Shown one piece after another: positions 43,474 to 52,935 of a DNA stretch of 64,000 nt (within the stretch, counting starts at the first letter, position 1; every line of letters begins with the position of its first letter). A model generated the notes under the pieces. It saw nothing but the letters and a program-made list of their open reading frames with translations. It was not told the origin of the DNA and searched no databases. Source of the DNA: Acetobacteraceae bacterium (GTDB lineage Bacteria; Pseudomonadota; Alphaproteobacteria; Acetobacterales; Acetobacteraceae); contig JANXMB010000141.1 in assembly GCA_025354865.1 (NCBI GenBank), positions 1-64,000 on the forward strand. Reading direction: 5' to 3'. The position numbers and the translations under genes are program-made.

Positions 43474-44625
43474 TCAACGTTTTGGCAACGACAATGTCCA
43501 ATCGCAGCCGACCCATTGCCCCGGTGGCAGGCGACCGACCGAGGGGAAATCCCGACGCGCCCCGAACGCGAACTGGCTGTCGTGGATCAGGGCGCTGTGG
43601 CGGATGGTTGGCCACATTGCCTCCCGCAGGAAATCCTGATCCGAGGTATATCCGGCGACCGATCGGCTACCGGCGAACCAGGCGCGGATCGTCGGCAGCA
43701 TCGGCGGCAAGGCATCGCGCACGCCGCCCCACAGCCCGGCCAGCACGAGATCGCAATGATCGAACCGATCGCGCATCGCGTGAAAATGCCGGTTGGAGGC
43801 GATCCATTCGTCCACCGCCACCCGTTCCCGCACATTCAGCAACGAATCGGCATCGCGCACGATGTAACGATCCACCGCCGGATCGTCGGCGATCAAAAAG
43901 CGCCACAGGGTGCCGTACGGGCGGCTTGGCAAACCCTCCACCAGCGCAATCTGCGCGCCTTCCCGTCGCAGGGCGGCGATCGCGGTTTCGGGCACGCTGC
44001 GATCCACATGGAACCGACAGGTCCAACCGGGGTAAACAAACGCTGCGGCCCGAGCATTCGCGATCGCACCGTCGATATATCGGGTGGCGTCGCCGAACAA
44101 CGAGAACGCAACGATATTGCGCGTCGGCGTGCCGGCATCGAACGGCGGCACCGCCACGCCGGCCAGGGGACGGGCGGGACCGACTGCGGCAGCGTCCTTC
44201 AACGCCAGGCACTGCGTCCCCGCCGCTTGCGCTTCCGCCAACCGCCCGAGTGCGCCGAGGCTGGCGACCAGGACGCTGTGCAACAGGAAATTGTTGGGAT
44301 GGCGGGCGATGGCAAGCCGCGCGCGATCCACGACGGCGTCCCATTGGCGTAACAAAAAGCGGGTATAAACGGCATTGTAGGCGGCATCGGCATCGTCGGG
44401 CAGGCCGGCTGCGGCGCGATCGTTCCAGGCCAGTGCTTTCTCCGCCTCGCCCCGACGGAGCCAGTAAAATCCCAGAAGTTTCGCGATCTCGGCTTGCAGC
44501 GCGGGATCCGTTGTTTCGACGAAACGGGGTTCCAACGTCAGGATATCGTCGGTCGGGCCGCGCGCGGACAATGCGGCCACGACGGCGGCGAAGTGTTCCG
44601 CGACCGTACCGGCAGCGGCGGTCAC
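43474..44625 (-). CDS. TPR/glycosyltransferase-like protein
   Basis: A 383-residue protein. The first about 150 residues are TPR-like helices (KLLGFYWLRRGEAEKALAWND, YNAVYTRFLLRQWDAVVDRAR). The rest resembles glycosyltransferase-type folds of methylobacterial TPR proteins: NIVAFSLFGDATRYIDGAIAN, YPGWTCRFHVDRSVPE and a D-x-D-like RYIVRDADSLLNVRE near residue 270. Substrate unknown. The start is GTG at 44625, overlapping the LysE-type stop (GTGA), so it depends on upstream translation. The open frame beyond 44625 is a shadow of the exporter gene. Confidence 0.72.
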   Translation of the reverse strand: MTAAAGTVAEHFAAVVAALSARGPTDDILTLEPRFVETTDPALQAEIAKLLGFYWLRRGEAEKALAWNDRAAAGLPDDADAAYNAVYTRFLLRQWDAVVDRARLAIARHPNNFLLHSVLVASLGALGRLAEAQAAGTQCLALKDAAAVGPARPLAGVAVPPFDAGTPTRNIVAFSLFGDATRYIDGAIANARAAAFVYPGWTCRFHVDRSVPETAIAALRREGAQIALVEGLPSRPYGTLWRFLIADDPAVDRYIVRDADSLLNVRERVAVDEWIASNRHFHAMRDRFDHCDLVLAGLWGGVRDALPPMLPTIRAWFAGSRSVAGYTSDQDFLREAMWPTIRHSALIHDSQFAFGARRDFPSVGRLPPGQWVGCDWTLSLPKR

Positions 44626-45260
44626 CGGCGGTATAATCCCTGCCCAGCCGTAACGATCGCGTGTAGCCCGAAACCCAGGAAGATCAGCCCCGACACCCGC
44701 GTTACGGCAAGCGCATGCCGTCGGTAAAACTGTCGCACCGGCCCCGCGCCGACCATGCCCAACAGCAGCAGATCGGCGGCAACGAAGCCGACGCAGGCGG
44801 CGCCCAGCAGCGGCGCGAACGCGTTCCAACCCAAGCTGCCGGCATGATCGGCCAACAGCGCGGTGAACATCGCGATGGCCACCGGATAGGCCTTGGGGTT
44901 GGATATCCCGAACGCCAAGCCGCGCAACACCGGGCGGCGCAATGCGTCCTCCCGCGTGCCATCCCCCGATGCGCGGGACATCGTTGCGCGTACGCCGAGC
45001 CAGCCGAGGTATAAACCGCAGAGCAGGCCGAGGATGTCGAAAACCAGGGTGCCGAACGATCGCGCGCCGAGGATGGCGACCAGCGATAGCGACGCCCAAA
45101 GAATATCGCCGACGAACAGCCCGCCGAGGAACCAGGCCCCGGCCCGTCGCCCCTGGCTGGCGCCGATTCCCAGCAGCGCCAGAAACGCCGGCCCCGGCGC
45201 CAAGGTATAGGCGGCGCCGGAGACGGCGGACGCGAACAGTAGTCCGGCGTTAACCGCCAA
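44622..45260 (-). CDS. LysE/RhtB family amino-acid exporter
   Basis: Inner-membrane exporter of 212 residues with about six hydrophobic helices. The N-terminus SGAAYTLAPGPAFLALLGIGASQGRRAG is the typical P-G-P translocator motif, with FGISNPKAYPVAIAMF near residue 110 as the second conserved element. Exports amino acids or similar metabolites; the substrate is unknown. The likely start is TTG at 45260, inside the last codons of the MBL gene, so MBL, exporter and TPR gene are probably one transcript. Confidence 0.88.
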   Translation of the reverse strand: MAVNAGLLFASAVSGAAYTLAPGPAFLALLGIGASQGRRAGAWFLGGLFVGDILWASLSLVAILGARSFGTLVFDILGLLCGLYLGWLGVRATMSRASGDGTREDALRRPVLRGLAFGISNPKAYPVAIAMFTALLADHAGSLGWNAFAPLLGAACVGFVAADLLLLGMVGAGPVRQFYRRHALAVTRVSGLIFLGFGLHAIVTAGQGLYRR

Positions 45261-46137
45261 ACCCCTGATCCCACGGTTCCGGCAGCATGATATAGCCGTC
45301 GCCGCTGCGGGTCAGATGGGCAAAGCCGGGGAAATGCACATGCATCCCGGCAATGAGTTGCCGATCGTTGGTAACCATATCGAACACCTTGGTGCGCGTC
45401 GCGGCGGCGGCGTGCGGGTCGGTGTCGAAGGCCATGGTGACCTCCGGCCGAGGGATCTGAACCTCCGGCACATGGATGATATCGCCCCAGATCAGCAACG
45501 AGTCCTTGCCCGACGCGACCATGTAACCGCTATGGCCGGGGGTATGGCCGTGCATGGGCATGGAACGGACGCCGGGGAATACCTCCACGCTGCCGGTATA
45601 GGTCTTCATCTGGTTGTGGTACGGCGCCATCTGTTCCCGAGCAGCCTGGAAATACAGCATCTTGGCGCGTTCCGGCGCGGCGTTCATGGCGACGTCGTCG
45701 TTCCAGTGCTTGGGTTCGTTCTGATGCACCACCAACTCGGCATTCGGGAAGAATTTCTCCCCGGTTTTCGGATTGGTCAGTCCGGCCGAATGGTCGGGGT
45801 GCATGTGTGTCAGGATGACGGTGTCGATATCGGCCGGGTTCACCCCAGCAGCTTTCAGGTTCTGTTGCAGCTTGCCGGCGGTGGGCATCAGATAATCGCC
45901 GGACCCGGTTTCGACCAGCGCAAGGCGGCCGGCGGAATAAATCAGGTAGCAATTCACCGACGTCCGACGCCCCGGCCGGAATGCGCCGGTCAGCAACGCG
46001 TTGGCATCGTCGGCGCCGATGTTCTGCATCACATCGACGGTGCCATCGAGGTAGCCGTCCGACAAAGCGGTGACCACGATATCGCCGATACGGCGGTGGT
46101 AGAATCCGGGGATTTGCTGGGTGGGAATCGTGACCAA
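45250..46137 (-). CDS. MBL-fold metallo-hydrolase
   Basis: Metallo-beta-lactamase-fold hydrolase of 295 residues. THMHPDHSAG near residue 113 supplies the zinc ligands H-x-H-x-D-H; HGHTPGHSGY near 202 and LLIWGDIIH near 220 the others. This architecture is common among lactonase-like (including AHL lactonase) enzymes; the substrate is not determined. The start is TTG at 46137 with AAGGAG 8 nt upstream. It is 11 bp after an SDR gene on the same strand. Confidence 0.9.
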   Translation of the reverse strand: MVTIPTQQIPGFYHRRIGDIVVTALSDGYLDGTVDVMQNIGADDANALLTGAFRPGRRTSVNCYLIYSAGRLALVETGSGDYLMPTAGKLQQNLKAAGVNPADIDTVILTHMHPDHSAGLTNPKTGEKFFPNAELVVHQNEPKHWNDDVAMNAAPERAKMLYFQAAREQMAPYHNQMKTYTGSVEVFPGVRSMPMHGHTPGHSGYMVASGKDSLLIWGDIIHVPEVQIPRPEVTMAFDTDPHAAAATRTKVFDMVTNDRQLIAGMHVHFPGFAHLTRSGDGYIMLPEPWDQGFGG

Positions 46138-46148
46138 CGCGGTGCTCC

Positions 46149-46892
46149 TTATTGGGCGATGTAGCCGCCGTCGATCACCAATTCGGTGCCGGTGACGAAG
46201 GATGCTTCATCGGATGCGAGAAAGAGCACGCCATACGCGACCTCGATCGGTTCGCCCAGACGCCGCAGCGGCGTTGCGGCAATTTTGCTGGCGCGTCCCG
46301 CCTGATTGGTGGCGTTCAGCATCGGCGGCATGTAGCCGGGATGGACGGAGTTCACCCGCACGCCTTTCGGCCCGTACTTGGCAGCGGCGGATTTGGTGTA
46401 GATCCGCACCGCACCTTTGGACGCCGCGTAGCCCGGATGGCTGTCCTCGCTGCCGACGAAACCCATGATCGAGGAAATATTCACGATCGAGCCTTTGCCG
46501 GCTTTGGCCATTTCTGCGGCGGCGTGCTTGGTGCCCAGAAAGACGCTGGTGGCGTTGACGTTCATGATCCGCTGCCAACCTTCCAGCAGATCGATATCGC
46601 CCACCGCGCTACCGGAAATGCCAGCGTTGTTCACCAGAATATCCAGCTTGCCGAACGTCGCGACCGTCTCGGCGATCAGGTTCTGCCAATCGGTCTCGCT
46701 GGTGACATCGGTGCGCACGAAGCGCGCGCGGCCCTGACCGGCGTTGATATCCGCCGCCAACGCTTCGCCCTGCCGTTCCAGCACGTCGGCAATGACCACC
46801 GCCGCGCCCTGTTCGGCGAACAGCCGTACCTCGGCCTCCCCCATGCCATTCGCGCCGCCGGTGACGATCGCGACCTTGCCCTTGAGACGCAT
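46149..46892 (-). CDS. SDR-family oxidoreductase
   Basis: Classical SDR of 247 residues: TGGANGMGEAEVRLF, NNAGISGSAVGDI, NISSIMGF and the active-site Tyr/Lys in HPGYAASKGAVR near residue 155, ending VTGTELVIDGGYIAQ. It probably oxidises or reduces an alcohol/ketone; substrate unknown. It heads a same-strand group with the MBL hydrolase, LysE exporter and TPR gene, all within 11 bp of one another. Confidence 0.92.
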   Translation of the reverse strand: MRLKGKVAIVTGGANGMGEAEVRLFAEQGAAVVIADVLERQGEALAADINAGQGRARFVRTDVTSETDWQNLIAETVATFGKLDILVNNAGISGSAVGDIDLLEGWQRIMNVNATSVFLGTKHAAAEMAKAGKGSIVNISSIMGFVGSEDSHPGYAASKGAVRIYTKSAAAKYGPKGVRVNSVHPGYMPPMLNATNQAGRASKIAATPLRRLGEPIEVAYGVLFLASDEASFVTGTELVIDGGYIAQ

Positions 46893-47042
46893 ATGTTTTC
46901 TCCCGTGCCGATGCTCGGATCATCCGACAGCGGGGGCGTCTGGGCAAGTCGGCCGAGTTATTTTCGAAAAACACCGCCGTTCTTAACGTTTCATTAATCC
47001 TTCTGTTGCAAATTCATTTTACAGGCTCATCGAGGACCCCCC

Positions 47043-48374
47043 ATGCAGACCGACAACGACCGTGCCGTTCGCCTGAAATTCATGAACATCGATGCCGAAA
47101 CCAGCCGCGTCCTGGCTGCTTTCGCCCCAACGGTCGAAGCCGCGCTGCCCGCATTGATGGATGATTTCTATCGCCACGTGACCCAGATCCCCGCGCTGGC
47201 CAAGATGCTCGGCAACGATGTGCCCCGTTTGAAGACAGCGCAGGGCAGCCATTGGACGAAGCTGTTTTCGGGGCGGTTCGACGATGCTTATTTCGCCAGC
47301 GTCCGCGCGATCGGGTTGGTGCACGAACGCATCGGGCTGGAGCCGCGATGGTATATCGGCGGCTACAATTTTGTCCTCGGTCGGCTCGTTGCGCTGGCAG
47401 TGAAGACCCATCGTTGGTCGCCGGTACGGGCAGCGGCCCTGACCACGGCGTTGAACTGCGCTGTGTTGCTGGACATGGATATTGCGATATCGGTCTATCA
47501 GGAAAAAATGATGGCCGAACGCGGCCTGCGCCATCGGATCGAAGGTCTGACCCAGGCCTTCGGCGACTCCGTCGGCGACATGGTGGGACACGTGTCCTCG
47601 GCCGCCACCGAATTGCAGGCCACCGCGCAATCGATGACCGGTACCGCCGAACAAACGATGCGGCAGGCCGCCAACGTCACCGCCGCCGCCGAAGAAGCCA
47701 GCGTCAACGTGCAGACCGTCGCCAGCTCGGCCGAGGAACTGGCGTCCTCGATCGCCGAAATCTCTCGTCAGGTGGCGCTGTCGGCGAAGATTGCCGGCAA
47801 GGCCGCCGACGACGCGAAACATACCGATGGCGTGGTGCGCGCGCTGGCCGAGGGCGCGCGGGCGATCGGCGAAGTGGTCGGGCTGATCAGCAATATCGCC
47901 GGTCAGACCAACTTGCTGGCGCTGAACGCCACCATCGAAGCGGCGCGGGCAGGCGACGCCGGTAAGGGCTTCGCCGTGGTCGCGAGCGAGGTCAAGAGCC
48001 TCGCGAACCAAACCGGCAAAGCAACCGATCGGATCGGCCAGCAGATCGCCCAGATTCAGGCCGCAACCAACGAAGCCGTCGCCGCGATCCAAGGCATTTC
48101 CAGCACGATCGCCGAGGTGAACGACATCGCCGCCGCCATCGCCGCCGCAGTGGAGGAACAAGGCGCCGCAACGCAGGAAATCGCGCGCAATATTCAGCAA
48201 GCCTCGGCCGGGACACAGGATGTCGGGGCCAACATCGCCGGTGTGAACGAAGGCGCCAGAACGACCGGCGCCGCCGCCGGGGAAGTGCTGTCGGCAGCAA
48301 GCGAATTGTCGCGTCAAGCCGAACGCCTGACCGGCGAGGTCGGCCAGTTTCTCGTCGCCGTCAAAGCAGCCTGA
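47043..48374 (+). CDS. Globin-coupled methyl-accepting chemotaxis protein
   Basis: Soluble aerotaxis-type receptor of 443 residues. The first about 165 residues are a protoglobin domain: [65 protein letters not shown] with the proximal His near residue 98. No transmembrane segment is present. The rest is an MCP signalling domain with the hairpin tip [27 protein letters not shown] near residue 300. HemAT-like O2 sensing feeding CheA/CheW is expected; no che genes are near. It is 27 bp before a second MCP. Confidence 0.92.
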   Translation: MQTDNDRAVRLKFMNIDAETSRVLAAFAPTVEAALPALMDDFYRHVTQIPALAKMLGNDVPRLKTAQGSHWTKLFSGRFDDAYFASVRAIGLVHERIGLEPRWYIGGYNFVLGRLVALAVKTHRWSPVRAAALTTALNCAVLLDMDIAISVYQEKMMAERGLRHRIEGLTQAFGDSVGDMVGHVSSAATELQATAQSMTGTAEQTMRQAANVTAAAEEASVNVQTVASSAEELASSIAEISRQVALSAKIAGKAADDAKHTDGVVRALAEGARAIGEVVGLISNIAGQTNLLALNATIEAARAGDAGKGFAVVASEVKSLANQTGKATDRIGQQIAQIQAATNEAVAAIQGISSTIAEVNDIAAAIAAAVEEQGAATQEIARNIQQASAGTQDVGANIAGVNEGARTTGAAAGEVLSAASELSRQAERLTGEVGQFLVAVKAA

Positions 48375-48401
48375 CCTCAACCCCGCAGGAGTATACAGTC
48401 T

Positions 48402-50423
48402 ATGTCGATTTCCTCACGTTTTGCCAATCTGAAGGTGCGCACCAAAATCGTTGCCGGTTTCGGTGCCGTGCTGGTCATTCTCGCGGTGACCGGCGGCATG
48501 GGACTGCATGCGCTGGGCCGGATCGGCGATGCAAACGCCTATGTCGCCAGTCGCATGAATGTCCTGACGATCGTTGCCGAAATCGAGCTACGCTTCGCAA
48601 TCCCTCGCCGTTTCGTACGGGAGTTCTCGCATAACGGCGATGCGGCGATGGCGCAGCAGGCGAAAAGCGCGTTGAAACAGACCAAAGAGGTCTTGGAACG
48701 CGGCATCGCCGTGCTGGTCGTCCCGGAGCGCAAGGCGAAAGCACAGGCTATGGCCGATGCGCTTGCCAGTTACATGCAGAATTTCGAACACATGGAAGCG
48801 ATCGTGACTCAGGCGCGGGCATTGCAACGCGACGTGCTCGATGTGACCGGGTCGAAAGCGCATGCCGATCTTGTTTCTCTCATGACCGTCGCGGGCCGCA
48901 CTGGCAACAACGACGTGACAATGCTCGCGATGCGCGGAATCGAGGCGCTGTCGGATGCAAGGTTGAATGCCAATAAATGGATCGGCACTCACGACGACAA
49001 TCAGGCGAAGAAAACCGATGAAAAATTTTCGGCGTTGCATGCGGCCTTCGCGGCGACCGAACACGCCGTCCATGCCACCGTGCTGCAGCCGCATTTCGAT
49101 GGCGCGGTCGCAGCGACGAACCAATATACCGACGCTTTCCATCGCATCGTGGCACTGACCAATGAAAGCGACGGTCTCGTCAACGGCAAAATGACCGAAG
49201 CGGCGCTCCTTATCGAGGCTAATTCGGAATTCATCAAACTAGCCGTCAGTCAGGACGTGCAGCGAGCCGGCGGCGAAATTCGGGACACGATCTCGGACAA
49301 TCGGACCGTTAGTGCCGTCCTCGTCGCGGGGGGCCTGCTTCTGGGGGCCGGCTTTGCGTGGCTGATCGGCGGGGCGATTGCCGGTCCGATCCTCGGCATG
49401 ACTGCGGCGATGCGCAAACTTGCCGATGGCGATACCGACCTCACGGTCCCAGGCATCGGCCGCAGGGACGAAGTCGGTTCGATGGCGACGGCTTTGCAGG
49501 TGTTCAAAGATAACCGCGTTGCCGCCGATCGTCTGGCCGCCGAGCAGGAAACCGAGCGGAAGGTCAAGGAACAGCGCGCGGCGCGGCTGGAAAGTCTGAC
49601 CGATTCGTTCGAGAAGACCGCCGGAGAACTGGTGGCCATGGTGTCCTCGGCCGCGACCGAACTTCAGGCAACGGCGCATTCGATGACCGGCACGGCCAGT
49701 CAAACCACCCAGCAAGCCTCGACCGTCGCCGCCGCCGCCGAGGAAGCCAGCGTCAATGTGCAAACGGTGGCCAGCGCGGCGGAGGAACTCGCCGCCTCGA
49801 TTGGTGAGATCTCCCGCCAAGTGGCGCAGTCGGCAAAGGTCGCCGGCCGGGCGGTGGACGATGCTCGACGCACCGATACCGTGGTCCGCGCGCTGGCCGA
49901 GGGGGCGCAGAAGATCGGCGAGGTTGTCGGCTTGATCAGCGACATCGCGGGGCAGACCAATCTTTTGGCGCTGAATGCCACGATCGAAGCGGCCCGCGCC
50001 GGGGATGCCGGCAAAGGCTTCGCGGTGGTGGCGAGCGAGGTGAAAAGCCTCGCGACCCAGACTGCCAAGGCGACCGAGGACATCGGCCGGCAAATCGCGC
50101 AAATCCAGGCTTCGACGAAGGAGGCGGTGGAGTCCATCCAAAGCATCGGCGCGACCATCGCGGAGGTCAGCGAAATCGCTGCCGCCATCGCTGCGGCGGT
50201 AGAGGAACAAGGCTCCGCGACCCAGGAAATCGCTCGGAATGTGCAACAAGCGGCGATCGGCACGGCCGAGGTGACCTCGACCATAACCGGTGTCAGCGAA
50301 GGCGCCAGCAGCACCGGCGCCGCCGCGACCCAGGTGCTCGGCGCGGCGGAGGAACTGTCGCGCCAGTCGGAACGGCTGAATGGGGAGGTCGGGCGGTTCA
50401 TCGCCGGGGTGAAGGCGGCTTAG
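48402..50423 (+). CDS. Methyl-accepting chemotaxis protein (HAMP-type)
   Basis: Membrane chemoreceptor of 673 residues. TM1 is near residues 14-35, with a periplasmic four-helix-bundle-like sensor up to about 300. TM2 ([19 protein letters not shown]) precedes the HAMP domain near 320-375. The signalling domain has the tip [20 protein letters not shown] near 525. The C-terminal about 230 residues are very similar to the globin-coupled receptor next to it, differing at scattered positions. The ligand is unknown. Confidence 0.93.
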   Translation: MSISSRFANLKVRTKIVAGFGAVLVILAVTGGMGLHALGRIGDANAYVASRMNVLTIVAEIELRFAIPRRFVREFSHNGDAAMAQQAKSALKQTKEVLERGIAVLVVPERKAKAQAMADALASYMQNFEHMEAIVTQARALQRDVLDVTGSKAHADLVSLMTVAGRTGNNDVTMLAMRGIEALSDARLNANKWIGTHDDNQAKKTDEKFSALHAAFAATEHAVHATVLQPHFDGAVAATNQYTDAFHRIVALTNESDGLVNGKMTEAALLIEANSEFIKLAVSQDVQRAGGEIRDTISDNRTVSAVLVAGGLLLGAGFAWLIGGAIAGPILGMTAAMRKLADGDTDLTVPGIGRRDEVGSMATALQVFKDNRVAADRLAAEQETERKVKEQRAARLESLTDSFEKTAGELVAMVSSAATELQATAHSMTGTASQTTQQASTVAAAAEEASVNVQTVASAAEELAASIGEISRQVAQSAKVAGRAVDDARRTDTVVRALAEGAQKIGEVVGLISDIAGQTNLLALNATIEAARAGDAGKGFAVVASEVKSLATQTAKATEDIGRQIAQIQASTKEAVESIQSIGATIAEVSEIAAAIAAAVEEQGSATQEIARNVQQAAIGTAEVTSTITGVSEGASSTGAAATQVLGAAEELSRQSERLNGEVGRFIAGVKAA

Positions 50424-50498
50424 CCACAGGTGAAAGCGGCCTAGGTTTCACGAACCGTGCCGTTCGGGCAAACTTGCCGGACCGGCACGGAGGAACCA

Positions 50499-50848
50499 AT
50501 GGACGCGTTGCGTTGCACGATCATGCGCGGGGGCACCAGCAAGGCGGTGTTCCCTGCGGGAAGAAGACCTGCCGCCGCCCGGTGCCGAACGCGATGGCAT
50601 CGTGCTGCGGGTGTTCGGCTCCCCGGATAAGCGCCAGATCGACGGCCTCGGCGGGGCCGATCCGCTGACGTCGAAGCTGGGACCTCCACCGCTTGCACCG
50701 GAGTCGCCGCGCGCATCCCCGGCAGCATCGTCTACGAAATGCTGCGGCCGGAAGCGCAAGAGCGGTTGGAGATCCGGATCGGGCACCCGGCCGGACCGCG
50801 CGGCGCATTCTGGACGGCACGGTCTATCTGGACGCCGACGAGGCTTGA
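50499..50848 (+). pseudogene. Decayed prpF (aconitate isomerase/4-oxalomesaconate tautomerase family)
   Basis: A 350-bp remnant of a gene usually about 1.1-1.2 kb. The start is intact (AGGA before ATG; MRGGTSKAVF). The frame breaks near 50560, after which EEDLPPPGAERDGIVLRVFGSPDKRQIDGLGGADPLTSK is legible in another frame. Most of the middle is missing, and C-terminal pieces ARIPGSIVYEML, RIGHPAG and RRILDGTVYLDADEA survive in further frames. The end touches the convergent serine hydrolase gene. The PrpF role (2-methylaconitate isomerisation) is lost here. Confidence 0.85.
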
Positions 50849-50862
50849 GCGGTAGGCTTCGT

Positions 50863-52035
50863 TCAGCCGATTGTTTGGTAGACCGCTTCCTCGAACCGAT
50901 CCAACAAATCCAGGACGGTTTTGTCGCCGAACGGCAGCACCTGGGTCATCAGCACGCCCGCGACCTTTTTCTTCGGGTCCAGCCAGTAATAGGTGTTGTT
51001 GATCCCGGCCCAGGCCAAGCTGCCGGCGCTGCGGCGGCCGGGCACGTCCTGGGTGTTGATCAGGAAGCTCAACCCCCATTTCTTGTCCATGCCGGGGAAC
51101 AGCTCCACGTCGTTCGACATCGCCGGCTTGGCGCTGATCATCGGCAGCACGTTCAACGCGCCCATGTGGTTCTGCCCCATGCTCGCCACCGTATCCGGCT
51201 GCAGGATGCGGGCACCATTGAACGACCCGCCGTGCATCAAAGCTTGCAGGAAAATCAGGTAGTCCTGCGCGGTGGAGAACAAACCGCCGCCGCCGGCGTA
51301 GAATTCCGGGTTCTCGGCCGGTTTGGCAACCTCGAACGGGGTCAGCCCGCCATCGGCGCCCCGGCTGTGCACGGTGGCCAGCCGCCCTTCCCACTCCGGC
51401 CGCAGCACGAAGCCGGTGTCTTTCATGCCCAGGGGGTCGAACAAATACCGCCGCATGTAGGTTTCGAGGTCGAGGCCGCTCGCGACCTCCACCATGCGGC
51501 CGGCGATGTCGATGTTGATGCCGTATTCCCAGCGCTCCCCGGGATCGAAACCGAGCGGCGCGTGCAGCGCGGCCAGCTTGCCGGTGCGGGCGGCGGGCAG
51601 CGCGGTGTCGGTGGCGAAGCGGTTCATATCCTCGTTCCAGGTGTCGTAAACGAACCCGGCGGTATGCGTCAGCAGCTTGCGCAGGGTGACGACGCCGCGG
51701 GCGGCGCGCAGCACCGGGTTGCCGCGCCCGTCGTAGCCGAGCAGGACTTTGGGTTCGGCGAGGAAGGGGAGGATTTCGCCGGCCGGGCGGTCGAGGTCGA
51801 GTTTCCCGCGCTCCACCATCTGCATGCAGGCGGCACCGGTGATCGCCTTGGTCATGGACGCGATGCGGAACACGGTATCGGTGGTCATGCGGTGGACGCC
51901 GCCGAGGCTGCGCAGGCCGAAACCGTTATTGTAAATGGCCCCGGAGGCATCCGCCACCGCACCGACCACGCCGGCCACTTTGGTCCCAGTGATGGCATCG
52001 GCAAGCACACGATCGATCAGCGCGGTGGTCCGCAT
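50863..52035 (-). CDS. Serine hydrolase, beta-lactamase class C family
   Basis: Penicillin-binding-protein-like esterase/hydrolase of 390 residues. FRIASMTKAITGAA near residue 58 holds the S-x-x-K nucleophile, WEYGINIDIAG near 167 the Y-x-N, and the C-terminal HTG equivalent is less clear. No signal peptide is seen, which argues for an intracellular esterase (EstB type) rather than a beta-lactamase. Monocistronic on the minus strand, divergent from the dienelactone hydrolase gene. Confidence 0.9.
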   Translation of the reverse strand: MRTTALIDRVLADAITGTKVAGVVGAVADASGAIYNNGFGLRSLGGVHRMTTDTVFRIASMTKAITGAACMQMVERGKLDLDRPAGEILPFLAEPKVLLGYDGRGNPVLRAARGVVTLRKLLTHTAGFVYDTWNEDMNRFATDTALPAARTGKLAALHAPLGFDPGERWEYGINIDIAGRMVEVASGLDLETYMRRYLFDPLGMKDTGFVLRPEWEGRLATVHSRGADGGLTPFEVAKPAENPEFYAGGGGLFSTAQDYLIFLQALMHGGSFNGARILQPDTVASMGQNHMGALNVLPMISAKPAMSNDVELFPGMDKKWGLSFLINTQDVPGRRSAGSLAWAGINNTYYWLDPKKKVAGVLMTQVLPFGDKTVLDLLDRFEEAVYQTIG

Positions 52036-52140
52036 GTCGGTATCCCCATTGTCGGTCGCCGATTATGGCCCGGCGCGGCCCGGTTGCATATGCCGGGGTC
52101 CAGGGCGAAACTGCGGCAGAGCAGTAACGGGAGCACCAGA

Positions 52141-52872
52141 ATGCACGAACAACACGTTATCGTCACCACGAAACACGGCAAGATGCCGGCCTTCGTCGCC
52201 TGCCCGGAAGGGCCGGGGCCGTTTCCACCGATCGTCCTTTATATGGATGCGCCCGGCACGCGGGAGGAACTGCGCCACCACGCCCGCCGCATCGCCCGGC
52301 ACGGCTATTTCTGCATCCTGCCTGACATGTACTACCGTCTTGGCACCGTGCATTTCGACATTCCGCGCCGCGACGACGCGATGTCGGCGGTGATCCGCGC
52401 GGCGATGCACAGCATCGACAACGCCCTGGTGGTGGACGACACGGCCGCCATCCTCGGCTGGCTCGACGGTAACGACAAAGTGAAGCCCGGCGGCGTCGGC
52501 TGCGTCGGTCATTGCATGAGCGGGCAGTACATCACCACCGTTTCGGCCAAATTCCCGACCCGCTTCGTCGCGGCGGCGTCGCTGTACGGCGTCGGTCTGA
52601 TCACCGACAAGCCGGATTCGCCGCATTTGCTGTTGGACCAAATCAAGGGCGAGCTTTACTACGGCTTCGCGGAAACCGATGCGTCGGTGCCCGCGCATAT
52701 CCCGCCGGCCATGGACGAAGCTTTAAAGAAGTCCGGCGCACGCTACACTTTGAAGGTTTTTGCCGGTTCGGCGCATGGTTACACCTTCGCCGAGCGCATG
52801 GCGTATCACCCGACGGCCTCGGAACAGACCTGGGCCGACATGTTCGACATGTGGGATCGCCACCTGAAATAG
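52141..52872 (+). CDS. Dienelactone hydrolase family protein
   Basis: Alpha/beta hydrolase of 243 residues, 105 bp from the divergent serine hydrolase. CVGHCMSGQYITTVSA near residue 122 carries a Cys nucleophile in the G-x-C-x-G elbow, as in true dienelactone hydrolases; YGFAETDASVP near 175 and GSAHGYTF near 213 give Asp and His. DLH opens dienelactones in chlorocatechol or hydroxyquinol pathways, which could serve the dioxygenase at 39563, but the two are far apart. The start is the ATG at 52141. Confidence 0.88.
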   Translation: MHEQHVIVTTKHGKMPAFVACPEGPGPFPPIVLYMDAPGTREELRHHARRIARHGYFCILPDMYYRLGTVHFDIPRRDDAMSAVIRAAMHSIDNALVVDDTAAILGWLDGNDKVKPGGVGCVGHCMSGQYITTVSAKFPTRFVAAASLYGVGLITDKPDSPHLLLDQIKGELYYGFAETDASVPAHIPPAMDEALKKSGARYTLKVFAGSAHGYTFAERMAYHPTASEQTWADMFDMWDRHLK

Positions 52873-52883
52873 GCACCGCGAAA

Positions 52884-52914
52884 CGCCCCCTCCCATTGCG
52901 CGGGGGAGGGGGCG
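52884..52914. terminator. Terminator hairpin between convergent DLH and fahA genes
   Basis: Perfect 11-bp stem CGCCCCCTCCC (52884-52894) with GGGAGGGGGCG (52904-52914), 12 bp after the DLH stop and 21 bp from the fahA stop. There is no strong T-tract on either side. Confidence 0.55.
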
Positions 52915-52935
52915 CCGCCTATGCGGCAGAACGCT

